Of a stretch of DNA of 55,053 nucleotides, positions 8,249-17,353 are shown piece by piece. Made by a program: the position numbers and the translations under genes. Source of the stretch: Treponema sp. UBA4692. Lineage in GTDB: Bacteria > Spirochaetota > Spirochaetia > Treponematales > Treponemataceae. The notes beneath the pieces are model-generated. The model was not told where the DNA came from. It did not search any database and saw only the letters and a list, made by a program, of their open reading frames with translations. Numbering within the stretch: the stretch's first letter is position 1; every line of letters starts with the position of its first letter. The stretch is taken from positions 1 to 55,053 of the forward strand of contig DHKO01000048.1 of NCBI GenBank assembly GCA_002404895.1. The letters run 5' to 3'.

Positions 8249-9304
8249 ATGAAACTTAGCGATTTTGATTTTGACTTGCCGGAGGAGCTGATTGCGCAGA
8301 AGCCTTCCGGAGTGCGCGGGCAGGACAGGCTTATGCTTTTGGGGCGGAGCGACGGCTCTGTTCAGCATTTGAAGATGGACGATTTGCCAGACTTGATTTC
8401 AAGCGGCACTTTGATGGTTTTCAATAATTCAAAGGTGCGGAGAAGCCGCTGCTACGGAATCCGGCTTTCGGAGATTGAAGGGCAGGGCGGACGCGAGCAG
8501 GAATTTATGTTCTTGAACCAGATGACTCCTGACCTGAAAATTTGGCACACGATGGTTAAAGGCGCGAAAAAGGTAAAGCCCGGAAGCAAATATAAATTCA
8601 ACGACGGCTCGGTCGGAACGATTATAGAGCACGAAAACGACAACGGCTCGGAATTCCGCACAATTCAGTTTGACTCTGCAATCGATGACGGCTGGTTTTT
8701 GAGGAACGGCCATATTCCGCTTCCGCCTTATATCAGGCGCGAGGACGACGACACGGATTCTGAGCGTTACCAGACGATTTACGCGAAAGAGACTGGAAGC
8801 TCGGCTTGCCCGACTGCTGGACTTCATTTTACCGAGGAAATGTTCAGGCGGCTTGACGAAAAAGGAATTGAGCGCTGCTTTTTGACTCTGCACGTCGGTC
8901 TTGGAACTTTTCTTCCAGTCAGAACAGAAAATATCGAAGACCACAAGATGCACGAGGAAATTTACACGATTCCTTTTGACGTTGCGGAAAAAATCAACAG
9001 GGCAAAAAAAGAAGGCCGGCCGATTCTTGCCGTCGGAACAACTTCTGTGCGCACGCTTGAATCCGCAAGCGACGAGAACGGATTTGTAAAGGCCGGCTCA
9101 AGCTCCACTCACATTTTTATGTATCCGGGCTACAAATTCAAATGCGTTGACCAGATGTTCACGAATTTCCACACGCCTGAAAGCACTTTGATAATGCTGG
9201 TTTCGGCTTTTGCCGGCCGCGAGCATATTTTGAGCGCGTACAAACAGGCGGTCGAGCAGAAATACCGCTTTTTCAGCTACGGCGACTGCATGCTGATAAA
9301 GTAA
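8249..9304 (+). CDS. queA: S-adenosylmethionine:tRNA ribosyltransferase-isomerase QueA
   Basis: Transfers and isomerises the ribosyl part of AdoMet to preQ1-tRNA, making epoxyqueuosine at wobble position 34. The full-length 351-residue product starts MKLSDFDFDLPEELIAQ, and contains the family blocks TAGLHFTEEM, HVGLGTFLPVR and SSTHIFMYPGYKFK, ending FFSYGDCMLIK. GGAG lies about 8 nt upstream of the ATG. It stands alone between two dispersed repeats; no other queuosine gene is in the window. Confidence 0.97.
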   Translation: MKLSDFDFDLPEELIAQKPSGVRGQDRLMLLGRSDGSVQHLKMDDLPDLISSGTLMVFNNSKVRRSRCYGIRLSEIEGQGGREQEFMFLNQMTPDLKIWHTMVKGAKKVKPGSKYKFNDGSVGTIIEHENDNGSEFRTIQFDSAIDDGWFLRNGHIPLPPYIRREDDDTDSERYQTIYAKETGSSACPTAGLHFTEEMFRRLDEKGIERCFLTLHVGLGTFLPVRTENIEDHKMHEEIYTIPFDVAEKINRAKKEGRPILAVGTTSVRTLESASDENGFVKAGSSSTHIFMYPGYKFKCVDQMFTNFHTPESTLIMLVSAFAGREHILSAYKQAVEQKYRFFSYGDCMLIK

Positions 9305-9347
9305 TTTTTCTAAGGATTTTTCAGGACGGACTTTTTGTAGAGCATTT

Positions 9348-9371
9348 CGGGGAAGCATCGTGGCTTCCCCG
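9348..9371. other. Perfect hairpin without a T-tract downstream of queA
   Basis: Nine-bp perfect stem CGGGGAAGC / GCTTCCCCG with a 6-nt loop. No T-run follows on either side, so it is not a standard terminator. It adjoins repeat copy C and may be part of that unit. Confidence 0.5.
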
Positions 9372-9410
9372 AGTCTGGCAAAAAGCTCCGCATCTGGCGC
9401 GGATAAAAAA

Positions 9411-9484
9411 GCCCCGCTATCCGCCGTTCCGCAGCAAAGCTGCTTCATTGCTCCGCAACTTCGCGGCTGCTATCGGGCGTAGCA
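9411..9484 (-). repeat. Dispersed intergenic repeat, copy C
   Basis: On the minus strand it starts TGCTACGCCCGATAGCAGC and ends GGCGGATAGCGGGGC, sharing both ends with copies B and E. It is shorter than the other copies in its centre. Confidence 0.6.
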
Positions 9485-9582
9485 TTTTTTTTGAAAGCGG
9501 CGCAGGCGGGCAATTGTCCAGTGATTAAAATTGCGGAATTATTCTTGCTTACAATTGAGAGCTGGAATCGCTTGCTCTTACC

Positions 9583-10428
9583 TCACGTGAGCTGCTCGAG
9601 CGAATATTTGAGAAGATTCCAGAACTGCTTTTCAAGAATCGGATTCGCTTCGCTTTTACGCGAAATCCTGTTGAAACTTTCCTCCGCTTCAAGCATAAAT
9701 TCCGAAATCGTGTTTGCCGAAAGCGGAAGGTGCGCTCCAATCAGCCTGTTTTCAAGCTCCGCATCGCGGAATTTGAATTTTCCAGCGAACGCGATTCTAA
9801 GCGCGGAAATCTGGTTTTTGTTTGAGTCGGCAAGAAAGACAAACGACGCAGAATTTTCATCGATTGTGTTTTCGGGACCGACACGCTTGAAAATCGCGAC
9901 GTTCCAGTCGTAAAAAGGAATCCTGATTTTTGTCAGAATCGAATTCTCTGGAACTTTCTCAAATTTGTACATCGAAACCGTCGAAATTTCCTGCTTTCTC
10001 ATTGAAATTGCCGGAGTTTCTGCCTCGCTCGTGAATTCAAGGCGGGCGTCAAGCGCGAGAAGCGGCGCGTAAAGCGTGTAATAAAAGTCGTCCGCGCAGA
10101 TGTTTCCGCCGATTGTCGCAAGATTTTTCACAAAAGGATTTGAAATCGATTTCACAGCTTCAAAAACCGTTGCCGGAAGATTGTTTTTTCCAAGCGACTC
10201 GATTTCCGAAAGCGTAACTTCGCTTCCAAGCTCAAAATATCGTTCCTTTTTCTCGAGAGTTTTTAGCTCTTTCACGTTTCTGATTGAAAGATTTTTTTCC
10301 GGGAAAGGCTTGTTCTGCAAAGTAAAAGTTGTGCAGCCGCCTAAAATTGAAAGACCTGCGACGCTGTTTATCTGCTGGAAAATTTCCGCGAGATTCCGCG
10401 CGTAAAAAAAACTTTTAGCGGCCGGCAT
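9583..10428 (-). CDS. FAD-binding subunit of a xanthine-dehydrogenase-like complex
   Basis: Belongs to the CoxM/XdhB-type FAD domain family that passes electrons from Fe-S clusters to an acceptor. Seen: an N-terminal FAD motif variant (LSILGGCTTFTLQ, usually AGGTD) and the second FAD loop TIGGNICADDFYYTLYAPLLALDA. Length 281 is normal for a separate medium subunit. It is the last gene of the minus-strand set and overlaps the 2Fe-2S gene by 14 nt, implying translational coupling. The substrate is unknown because the large subunit is atypical. Confidence 0.85.
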   Translation of the reverse strand: MPAAKSFFYARNLAEIFQQINSVAGLSILGGCTTFTLQNKPFPEKNLSIRNVKELKTLEKKERYFELGSEVTLSEIESLGKNNLPATVFEAVKSISNPFVKNLATIGGNICADDFYYTLYAPLLALDARLEFTSEAETPAISMRKQEISTVSMYKFEKVPENSILTKIRIPFYDWNVAIFKRVGPENTIDENSASFVFLADSNKNQISALRIAFAGKFKFRDAELENRLIGAHLPLSANTISEFMLEAEESFNRISRKSEANPILEKQFWNLLKYSLEQLT

Positions 10429-10903
10429 GTTTTCTTCCCTCCCGCTCGTGCTTGTTTGCCATTGCGTACATCATTCCGTTTATGAATTTTCTGTCGTCAG
10501 TGCAGCTGCAGTCAACTGACGAGGCGATTTCTTCCATTTCTTCAGATTCTGGCTTGTAAGGCTTGTTGATTAAATTGTACGCGGTGAAATATCTTGCAGC
10601 GTTGCAAAAGCCGCAAAGCGTGATTCCAGCCTGAGAGAATCCTTTTTGAATGTCCTGCCCGTCAGGAGTTTTTATGAAATGCTCGAGTGTCTCGATTTTG
10701 CTGTTTTTTACAGTTCCGACCGGAACAAGGCAGCTTGGAACTGGCTTTCCGTCAAGAAGAACTGCGCAAAGTCCGCATTTTCCTTTCTGGCAGCCTTCCT
10801 TCACTGAAAAAAGCTCAAGGCGGCGGAGCGTTTCCAAAAGTTTTTCTTCAGGATTTGCGTCAAGAATGATTTTCTCGTCATTTAGAATTACAGGAATTTT
10901 CAT
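10415..10903 (-). CDS. [2Fe-2S] subunit of a xanthine-dehydrogenase-like complex
   Basis: CoxS/XdhC-type small subunit with two [2Fe-2S] clusters. The first has the ferredoxin-type spacing C-x4-C-x2-C then Cys (GCQKGKCGLC, later PSC). The second has CGFC and, about 40 residues on, CSC (VDCSCTD). Both cluster motifs are intact, although residues around the second (CGFCNAARYF) differ from the common CGFCTPG. The 162-residue length is normal. It lies between the large-subunit and FAD-subunit genes in the same direction. Confidence 0.88.
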   Translation of the reverse strand: MKIPVILNDEKIILDANPEEKLLETLRRLELFSVKEGCQKGKCGLCAVLLDGKPVPSCLVPVGTVKNSKIETLEHFIKTPDGQDIQKGFSQAGITLCGFCNAARYFTAYNLINKPYKPESEEMEEIASSVDCSCTDDRKFINGMMYAMANKHEREGRKHAGR

Positions 10904-10967
10904 TTTTTTTCTTATAAAAACTTTGAAAAATATTGAAGCTTTTCGTGCAAAAATTCTTGCAAAGTTT

Positions 10968-13469
10968 TTACTGCTCCTCCTGATTTTTGATTTTCTTGCT
11001 CTTTTCTGAAATCTCCTTGATTTTGAAAAGGCTGTCCGTTTTCAATGGAAGCTCGTTCACCGTGAGCGCGAGAGCCTGGCTTGTCGCCGAGCAGAACGCA
11101 GAAGGCAGAATCGAGTAAATCAGCGAGTCAAGATTTTTCGGCTCGTCGTCCGACTGCGCAAACTGCACAACAATTTTCGGGCATTTCAGGCTGTCTCCAA
11201 AAACAAGCGTTGAGAGGCATTTTTTTATCGCCTGCTTTGCCGCTGTCTCCGCAGCCTGCGGATTTGCGATTTTTCCGCAGTCAATCACCGCAAAAACGCC
11301 TGTAACTTGCTCTGAAAAAGCGCAGCTGTCGTATTCCACTTCAACAACGCACGTTCCAAACGATGTCGAGAAAAACGGCGTTCCAGAAAAAGTCTCCTCT
11401 TTCCATTGGTTTCGCTTTGACGGCGCAATCGATTTTTTTACAGTTATCGGAAGAGCGGCATCCTTTTTCCGCCTGATTGCCTCAATGCATTTTTTCAGAA
11501 GATGAGTCTTTATGCTGATGTTTCCTATCATCAGGTCGTTTTGGATTGACGCGATTCCTTTCTCGCTAGCTTCTGCCAAAGAAAGGTCGAGATTGAATTG
11601 AATGCTCCGCTTGTCAACTCCAAGCGAGTCGATTATGATTTTTTGCCAGATTTCCTTGATGTTTTGCGACGGCGGAGCTGTGTTCACAACGATTTTCCGT
11701 TCATCGGTCATTGTAACTTGCAGGCTGAAATTCTCGTTCTTGAAATTTGTTCCGAGATAGCCGTTTCCGTCGAAAGCCGCCGCCATTCCGATTCCTCTTA
11801 AAGGCGGAGAATAAGGCGAATTCTCGTCTGTCTCGTATCTTCCTCTTTCGGCGAGCTTGTAGACCGCGTATTTTCTGTTGAAGTCGCTTCTGGCGCAAAC
11901 CGCTTTCATCGAGTCTTCCGCGCGGCCAAGCTCAAGCGTGAACGGATTTTTGCTGATTTTTGATTTTGCGTTTGAATTCCGAAGATTTTTAAGCCTGATT
12001 TCAAGCGGCGTGAATCCTGTTTCCTCGCATATTTTTTGGATTTGGCTTTCAAGCGCGAAGAAAACCTGCGAGTCGATTCTGTTCAGCCTGACCGCTGACG
12101 GCGGATTTGCGGAAGAAAAGATTTTTGTTCTTATCCTTAAATTTTCCGTGCTGTAAATTCCTGCCGCCGCAATCGCGAATCTGTCCAGCATTTCTTTAGC
12201 AAGAGGATTTTTGTAGCCCGTGTCCGCCTTGATTTCAATGTCCAGCGCTTTTATTGTTCCGTCTTTTGAAACCGCCGCCCTGTTTTTTACTTGTACGAAA
12301 GTCGCCCGCTCAACGAAATTTATCTCGTCCTCGCGTTCGAGAGCGAGCAGAACCGGCTTTCCTGTTTTTAGCGCAGCCACGCCTGCCATCGCAGCGAAAA
12401 TCGAGCTCATCCAGATTTTGTTTGAATTCTGGTTGTTTTTCTTTGTGCAGTTTAGGATTATGTTTGATTTGTCCAGCCCGGTCGCGCGGCTTACTGAGTC
12501 TTTTATGTGCGTGATGTAGCGGCCTGCCGTAAAAATGTGGAGATTTTCGCCTTTCAGGCAGCAAAAGCAGCCTGCCGTTTCCTTGATTTCGTGCTGTGTT
12601 ACGGAATTTTTCCAGATTCCTTCGATTATTTTGTTCTCAGGATTTTTGAATTCGCTTCCAGCGTCTCCTGCCAAAACTTCGCGCTCGGCTGCAATTTCTA
12701 ATGTTTTGTCAAAAATGAAATTTTGGGCTGATTTTTCGCCGGATTTTTTTTCTTCTGATGAATTCTCTGATTTTAATGATTCTGAATTTTCAGGATTTTC
12801 AAGTTTTGATGAAGATTTTTCGGATTTTATTGAATCGGAATTTTCTGATTCGTTTGATGAAAAAGTTTCCCCCGCATTTTCATCAGATTTTTCCGTGATT
12901 TCTGATTCAGAAGTTTTTTCATAAAAAGACGGCGAATCTTGCGATTCTGTTTTTTCCTGATTTTGATTCTCTTGTTTTGAATTTTCGGCTGTTTTTATTT
13001 TTTCGGTTTGCTCGGTTTGTTCAATTTTTGCAGTTTGTTCGTTCCCGCTCGTTTCCGCAGATTTTTTTTCAGAAGCTTCATTTGAATTTTCTTCTGAAAT
13101 TTCATTTTTTCTTGAATCGAGGATTATTTTTATTTTTTCGCGCAGCTCAAAAAGCGTTTTTTTGTCAGGCCCTGCAATGAGCGCGACTGGCTCGCCTTTG
13201 TATTTTATCTCGCCGGTGCAGAAAATTTCCGTGCGTGTTCCGAAAGTCGTTATGAATTTCTGGTTTGGAATGTCGCTTGCGGTGAAAATTTCGTAGTTTT
13301 CGGGAAGCTGCTCTTGATTTTCAAGCTGAATGGAATTTATTTTTCCAGAGCTGAAAGGACTTCTTACAATCAGCGCGTGCAACATTCCGTCGGCGCGCAT
13401 ATCGCTGTAGAAATCGTTTGAGAAAATCACCGTTTTTTTTGGCTTTGACAGGCTTTTTTTAGCGCGCAT
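10968..13469 (-). CDS. Xanthine-dehydrogenase-like large subunit lacking canonical molybdopterin-site motifs
   Basis: Aligns by eye along its length with molybdopterin-binding subunits of the XDH/aldehyde oxidase family: hammerhead domain at about 20-118 (GEPVALIAG), conserved REDE near 379, TPLEIRLKNL near 487, and a C-terminal NELP near 805. A low-complexity insert rich in Glu, Ser, Lys and Asn fills about 119-248. The cofactor-site motifs are altered: the GGxFGxK loop position (about 341-351) reads CTKKNNQNSNK, the RGFGxPQ position (about 460-468) reads VRLNRIDSQ, and the catalytic GxGE position (about 779-788) reads NLDSLIYSIL. It may have lost hydroxylase activity or changed chemistry. 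It overlaps the aminotransferase gene by 11 nt. Confidence 0.8.
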   Translation of the reverse strand: MRAKKSLSKPKKTVIFSNDFYSDMRADGMLHALIVRSPFSSGKINSIQLENQEQLPENYEIFTASDIPNQKFITTFGTRTEIFCTGEIKYKGEPVALIAGPDKKTLFELREKIKIILDSRKNEISEENSNEASEKKSAETSGNEQTAKIEQTEQTEKIKTAENSKQENQNQEKTESQDSPSFYEKTSESEITEKSDENAGETFSSNESENSDSIKSEKSSSKLENPENSESLKSENSSEEKKSGEKSAQNFIFDKTLEIAAEREVLAGDAGSEFKNPENKIIEGIWKNSVTQHEIKETAGCFCCLKGENLHIFTAGRYITHIKDSVSRATGLDKSNIILNCTKKNNQNSNKIWMSSIFAAMAGVAALKTGKPVLLALEREDEINFVERATFVQVKNRAAVSKDGTIKALDIEIKADTGYKNPLAKEMLDRFAIAAAGIYSTENLRIRTKIFSSANPPSAVRLNRIDSQVFFALESQIQKICEETGFTPLEIRLKNLRNSNAKSKISKNPFTLELGRAEDSMKAVCARSDFNRKYAVYKLAERGRYETDENSPYSPPLRGIGMAAAFDGNGYLGTNFKNENFSLQVTMTDERKIVVNTAPPSQNIKEIWQKIIIDSLGVDKRSIQFNLDLSLAEASEKGIASIQNDLMIGNISIKTHLLKKCIEAIRRKKDAALPITVKKSIAPSKRNQWKEETFSGTPFFSTSFGTCVVEVEYDSCAFSEQVTGVFAVIDCGKIANPQAAETAAKQAIKKCLSTLVFGDSLKCPKIVVQFAQSDDEPKNLDSLIYSILPSAFCSATSQALALTVNELPLKTDSLFKIKEISEKSKKIKNQEEQ

Positions 13470-14652
13470 GATGTTTTTTTCCAGTTTGAATCACAGTCTC
13501 AATCACATAGTCCGCCATTTCTTCCGTCATGTCCGGCCAGAGCGGAATTGTGATTGAACGCTCATAATGTTTTTGCGCGTTCGGAAATTTCTCCGGCGTG
13601 AATTCGGGATAGCGTTCTTTCCAGTAAGAAAAATTGTAAATTGCGATAAAATGCATCGAGATTCCAAGCCCGCATGACTGAAGCTCTTTTGCAAATTCAT
13701 TTCGCGTGCAGTCGAGTTTTTCAAGATTCAGCTGAATCATATACAAGTGCCATGCGTTTCCTTCTCCGTCCGGCGGCAAAGTCAAAAAATCGCAGTCCTT
13801 AAAAGCCTCGTTGTATTTTTTCACGATTTTTTTTCTTTTTTCAGCGAACAAATCCGCTTTTTTCAGCTGAACGCGACCAATCGCGCTCAAAACGTCGGGC
13901 AGATTCGACTTGAATCCCGGCGCGATGATGTCGTATTCCCAGCTTGCTTTGTCGCTCGTGTAGCGGTCCCAGGCGTCGCGGTCCATTCCGTGCAGGCGCA
14001 TTTGCGTGATTCTCTTTGCAAGAGCGTCATCATTTGTCGTAACCATTCCGCCTTCGCCTGTCGTGATTGTCTTTGTCGCGTAGAACGAGAAAACTCCAGC
14101 GTCTCCCAATGTTCCTGCGAATCCGTTTTTTGTGCGGCTTGGAAAAGCGTGCGCGCAGTCTTCAATCACGTAGATTTTGTTTTTTTCATTTGAATATTTT
14201 TTTGCAAGCGATGTTATTTTTTCCATGTCGCAAAGATTTCCGCCGATGTGAACAGGGACAATCGCCGCAACAGATTCAATTTTTCCTTCGGTTTTCAGTT
14301 TTTCAAGAATCTCTTCTATTTTATTCGGGTCGATTGAATAAGAATCCGCTTCAGTGTCCGCAAAAATTACGTCCGCGTTCAAATGCAAGGCAGAAGTCGC
14401 CGTTGAAACGAAAGTGTAGGGCGTTGTAATCACAATTTTCCCGGATTTTACACCGCAGGCTTCCATCGCGAGAATCGTTCCGCTTGTGTTGGAATTCACC
14501 GCAAGCGCGTGCTTCGCACCCGCAAAATCCGCAAATTCCTTTTCAAAATCGTGGGTTACATTTCCAGTTGTAAGCCAGCCTGAGTCAATCACATCGCAGA
14601 CAGCCTTTTTCTCCTCGTCTGAAAAAGAAGGCTTAAAAAAAGGAACTTTCAT
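13459..14652 (-). CDS. DegT/DnrJ/EryC1/StrS-family sugar aminotransferase
   Basis: PLP enzyme that typically aminates a keto nucleotide sugar. Lys194 in FYATKTITTGEGG is the expected Schiff-base residue; IEDCAHAFPS carries the Asp that contacts the PLP ring nitrogen. The N-terminus MKVPFFKPSFSDEEKKAV and the length of 397 fit the PglE/WbpE/ArnB type. The next gene upstream is a CapD/PglF-like dehydratase, which would supply the 4-keto substrate, so together they could make a UDP-4-amino sugar for surface glycans. The 3' end overlaps the XDH-like gene by 11 nt, an odd operon partner. Confidence 0.9.
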   Translation of the reverse strand: MKVPFFKPSFSDEEKKAVCDVIDSGWLTTGNVTHDFEKEFADFAGAKHALAVNSNTSGTILAMEACGVKSGKIVITTPYTFVSTATSALHLNADVIFADTEADSYSIDPNKIEEILEKLKTEGKIESVAAIVPVHIGGNLCDMEKITSLAKKYSNEKNKIYVIEDCAHAFPSRTKNGFAGTLGDAGVFSFYATKTITTGEGGMVTTNDDALAKRITQMRLHGMDRDAWDRYTSDKASWEYDIIAPGFKSNLPDVLSAIGRVQLKKADLFAEKRKKIVKKYNEAFKDCDFLTLPPDGEGNAWHLYMIQLNLEKLDCTRNEFAKELQSCGLGISMHFIAIYNFSYWKERYPEFTPEKFPNAQKHYERSITIPLWPDMTEEMADYVIETVIQTGKKHHAR

Positions 14653-14701
14653 AAAATCTCCAGTCCTTAAAAATTAAAATTCAAAAAATCGGGCGTTCCC
14701 C

Positions 14702-14824
14702 GTCAGAAATGCCGGGGCGGGCTATGCGCACTTCGCCGTCTAGCCGCGGCTCATTCTTCCGCTTGCTTGGCTTCGCCAATGCTGCGCTACAGAACTGCTT
14801 CGCAGGTGCTTCTATCCCTAACGC
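14702..14824 (-). repeat. Dispersed intergenic repeat, copy D
   Basis: On the minus strand it starts GCGTTAGGGATAG, continues CACCTGCGAAGCAG and GAATGAGCCGCGGCTAG, and ends GCATAGCCCG. A CCCCG/CGGGG hairpin lies at this latter end, similar in position to the hairpin beside copy C. The flanking parts of the gap show no gene. Confidence 0.6.
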
Positions 14825-14930
14825 AGTTGTTATGTTTCGCATCATGGGTTCGCGTGAGCGAACAATTCCATAAACGAGTTTTCATAAAAAAACTCGCAGC
14901 GCACTTTTCTTATCGTGCAATTTCCAAAAA

Positions 14931-16442
14931 TCACAGATTCCCATGCTCCAAAAATTTTCCTGTTTCCCTGTAAAAATCGTCAAGGCTTGGAACTGCTTTT
15001 CTCAAAATCGAAACAAGAAGCTCTTTGTTCCTGAATTTTTCCGCATCGTTTTTCCAGAAGCAAATCGGCTCAAGCTCGCTCAAAAGCGAGTCCAGATTCT
15101 CGTCTCCGAATTCCATGTTTTTAAGCTCGAGGATTTTTTCATATTCGGTTTTTTTCGGCTCTTCTTCCTTTAGCCACAATGGCTCGTGAATTCGTTCGCC
15201 GGGTCTTAATCCGATTATCTTGATTTCAATGTCGCGTTCTGGCTCAAGTCCTGAAAATTTCACAATCTGCTTTGCCATGTCGTAGATTTTAAGCGGCTCG
15301 CCCATGTCAAGAAGATACGACTTTCCGTTTTTTCCGACTCCGCCCGTTTCAAGCACAAGCGAGCACGCCTCCGGAATCGTCATAAAGTAGCGTTCCATAT
15401 TTTTGTCGGTTACTGTTACCGGACCGCCGGCTTTTATCTGCTGCTGGAAAAGCGGCAAAATCGAGCCTCGCGAGCCTAAGACATTTCCGAAGCGCACAAA
15501 CATAAAATTCTGGTTTTTCCACGCTTTTTTTGCGTACTGGAGAACGAGTTTTTCAGAAAGCATTTTGCTTGCTCCGTAAACGCTCACCGGGCTTACTGCC
15601 TTGTCCGTCGAAATCAGCACGAAACGCTGGACATTTGATTCTGAATCCACAGCCGCGTCAAGAAGATTTTTTGTTCCGTAAACGTTGTTTTCAATAACTG
15701 CAACAGGATTTTCTTCCATCATCGGAACGTGCTTGTAAGCCGCGCAATGAAAAATGACATCCGCCTTAGTCTTTTTTATGATGAATTTTGTATATTCGCG
15801 GTCTTTCATGTCTCCGATAATCGGAACTACCGTCGCTTTTTCCCCGACTCCTTCCTGCTGCAAAACGTGAAGCTCGCGGTAAATCTGCACGATAGAATTT
15901 TCTCCGTGGCCAAATAGATAAAGCCGCTCAGCTCCTCCGCTCAAAAGCTGCCTTGCAAGCTCCGAGCCGATTGAGCCGCCAGCTCCCGTAATCAGAACGC
16001 GTTTCCCACGGAGATATTTCAAGCTTTCGTGAAGAGGAATTATCACAGGCGTGCGCCCTAGAACATCGAGAGGGTCGATTTCCCTTGTCTGCACAAAATG
16101 AGCTTTTCCGTCAACAATTTGGCTTACGCTCGGCAAAATTCTTATGTGTGCAAATCCGCCTGACTTTAATATCTCGTATATTTCCCTTATTCTTTCCACC
16201 GGCGCGCTGGGAATCGCGATAATCGCCTCGTCGAGCGGCCCGCATCTTAAAATTTTCGCGACCTCGCGGATTGGACCTAAGCACGGAATTCCTTCAATTT
16301 GCTTTCCAATCAGATTTTCGTCATCGTCCAAAAATGCCGCAACCTCGCCGAAAACTTTTTTCCGCTGCAAGTCCGCCGCAATCATCTGACCGGCAAATCC
16401 CGCCCCGATTATGTAGATTTTAGATTCACTTTTTTGAAGCAT
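14931..16442 (-). CDS. CapD/PglF-type UDP-GlcNAc 4,6-dehydratase-like protein, without membrane helices
   Basis: Polysaccharide-biosynthesis SDR enzyme. Two Rossmann units are visible: an N-terminal CoA/NAD-binding-like domain (YIIGAGFAGQMIA near 10-22) and the catalytic domain with ITGAGGSIGSELARQLL near 151-167 and the active-site segment STDKAVSPVSVYGASK. Usual CapD/PglF proteins are about 600 residues with four N-terminal membrane helices; this 503-residue protein starts directly in the Rossmann domain, so it is probably cytosolic. Likely product is a UDP-4-keto-6-deoxy sugar, fitting the aminotransferase gene downstream. Repeat copy D separates the two genes. Confidence 0.88.
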   Translation of the reverse strand: MLQKSESKIYIIGAGFAGQMIAADLQRKKVFGEVAAFLDDDENLIGKQIEGIPCLGPIREVAKILRCGPLDEAIIAIPSAPVERIREIYEILKSGGFAHIRILPSVSQIVDGKAHFVQTREIDPLDVLGRTPVIIPLHESLKYLRGKRVLITGAGGSIGSELARQLLSGGAERLYLFGHGENSIVQIYRELHVLQQEGVGEKATVVPIIGDMKDREYTKFIIKKTKADVIFHCAAYKHVPMMEENPVAVIENNVYGTKNLLDAAVDSESNVQRFVLISTDKAVSPVSVYGASKMLSEKLVLQYAKKAWKNQNFMFVRFGNVLGSRGSILPLFQQQIKAGGPVTVTDKNMERYFMTIPEACSLVLETGGVGKNGKSYLLDMGEPLKIYDMAKQIVKFSGLEPERDIEIKIIGLRPGERIHEPLWLKEEEPKKTEYEKILELKNMEFGDENLDSLLSELEPICFWKNDAEKFRNKELLVSILRKAVPSLDDFYRETGKFLEHGNL

Positions 16443-16535
16443 TGTAATTATCCACCCGAAAGAATTTTATCACAGAAAAAAGATAAATTGAAGAGAATAT
16501 TTTCACTAACGAGGGCTGGATTGAGTGCCTAAGCC

Positions 16536-16564
16536 TTGATTCTTCATTTTCAAAATGATATATT
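16536..16564 (+). promoter_or_regulatory. Sigma70-type promoter of rpsD
   Basis: TTGATT, a 17-nt spacer and TATATT. It implies a leader of about 105 nt before rpsD that can form a short GCAC/GTGC hairpin, a possible site for S4 autoregulation (inference). Confidence 0.7.
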
Positions 16565-16676
16565 GTTAAAACTGTTTAGCACCCTCTAAGCAGTGCATAA
16601 CTTTGAAAAATCAAGCAACTTTTTCTGCGCGGCTAGTGGAAATTGCCTTGATTGAAATCACTTAGGAGCATTTAAA

Positions 16677-17270
16677 ATGGCTACAAGAAGAACTCCACGT
16701 TTTAAGGAATGTAGAAGACTTGGTGTAAACGTATGTGGACACCCAAAGGCTATGAACAGAGCTGGAGCACCAGCTTTCAAAAAGTCAAAGAAGACATCTG
16801 ACTATGGTCTTCACCTTATTGAAAAACAGAAAGTAAAGGCATATTACAATATCCTTGAGAAGCAGCTTCGCCGCTATTTCGAGCAGGCTACCCGCTCAAA
16901 GGAGATGACTGGTGTTGCTCTCTTGGTTTCTCTTGAGACTCGCCTTGACAACCTTGTTTACAGACTTGGATTTGCAAGCTCAATCCGCATGGCTCGCCAG
17001 CTGGTTAGCCACAAGCACATTGAAGTAAACGGCAAAATCATCAATATTCCTTCATACGCTGTAAAAGTCGGCGATGTTATCTCTTTGACTGAAAAATCAC
17101 GCAAAAACGAGCAGATTAAGAAGTCTTTCTTGGCAGACAGCAAGGCTAAATTTGATTATCTTGAGGTTGAGGAAGAGAAATTCTCTGGAAAACTCGCTCG
17201 CCTTCCACAGCGTTCAGAAATTCCAGTTCAGATTAATGACCAGATGGTAGTTGAATACTACTCAAAATAG
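16677..17270 (+). CDS. rpsD: 30S ribosomal protein S4
   Basis: Primary 16S rRNA-binding assembly protein. The 197-residue product has the S4 RNA-binding fold (ETRLDNLVYRLGFASS through SHKHIEVNGK) and the C-terminal tail ending VPVQIN-like then QMVVEYYSK. AGGAGC lies 8 nt before the ATG. Codon choice is more uniform than in its neighbours, fitting high expression. It is monocistronic, with its own promoter and strong terminator, away from the usual S13-S11-S4-alpha operon. Confidence 0.98.
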   Translation: MATRRTPRFKECRRLGVNVCGHPKAMNRAGAPAFKKSKKTSDYGLHLIEKQKVKAYYNILEKQLRRYFEQATRSKEMTGVALLVSLETRLDNLVYRLGFASSIRMARQLVSHKHIEVNGKIINIPSYAVKVGDVISLTEKSRKNEQIKKSFLADSKAKFDYLEVEEEKFSGKLARLPQRSEIPVQINDQMVVEYYSK

Positions 17271-17323
17271 TCTGAAGTCTGAAAATTCAAAATCCTTCGG
17301 GGTTAAAATCTTTCAGATTGTAC

Positions 17324-17353
17324 AAGGTCTCCTTTTTGGAGACCTTTTTTTTG
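17324..17353 (+). terminator. Intrinsic terminator of rpsD
   Basis: AAGGTCTCC and GGAGACCTT form a 9-bp perfect stem around TTTTT, followed by a T-run. Confidence 0.92.

Noticed and set aside
9348..9371. Terminator of queA
   Set aside because: The stem is perfect but lacks a T-run on either side.
11598..12924. Plus-strand frames antisense to the XDH-like large subunit
   Set aside because: No ribosome sites and no domains; the minus-strand frame aligns with a known family over its length.
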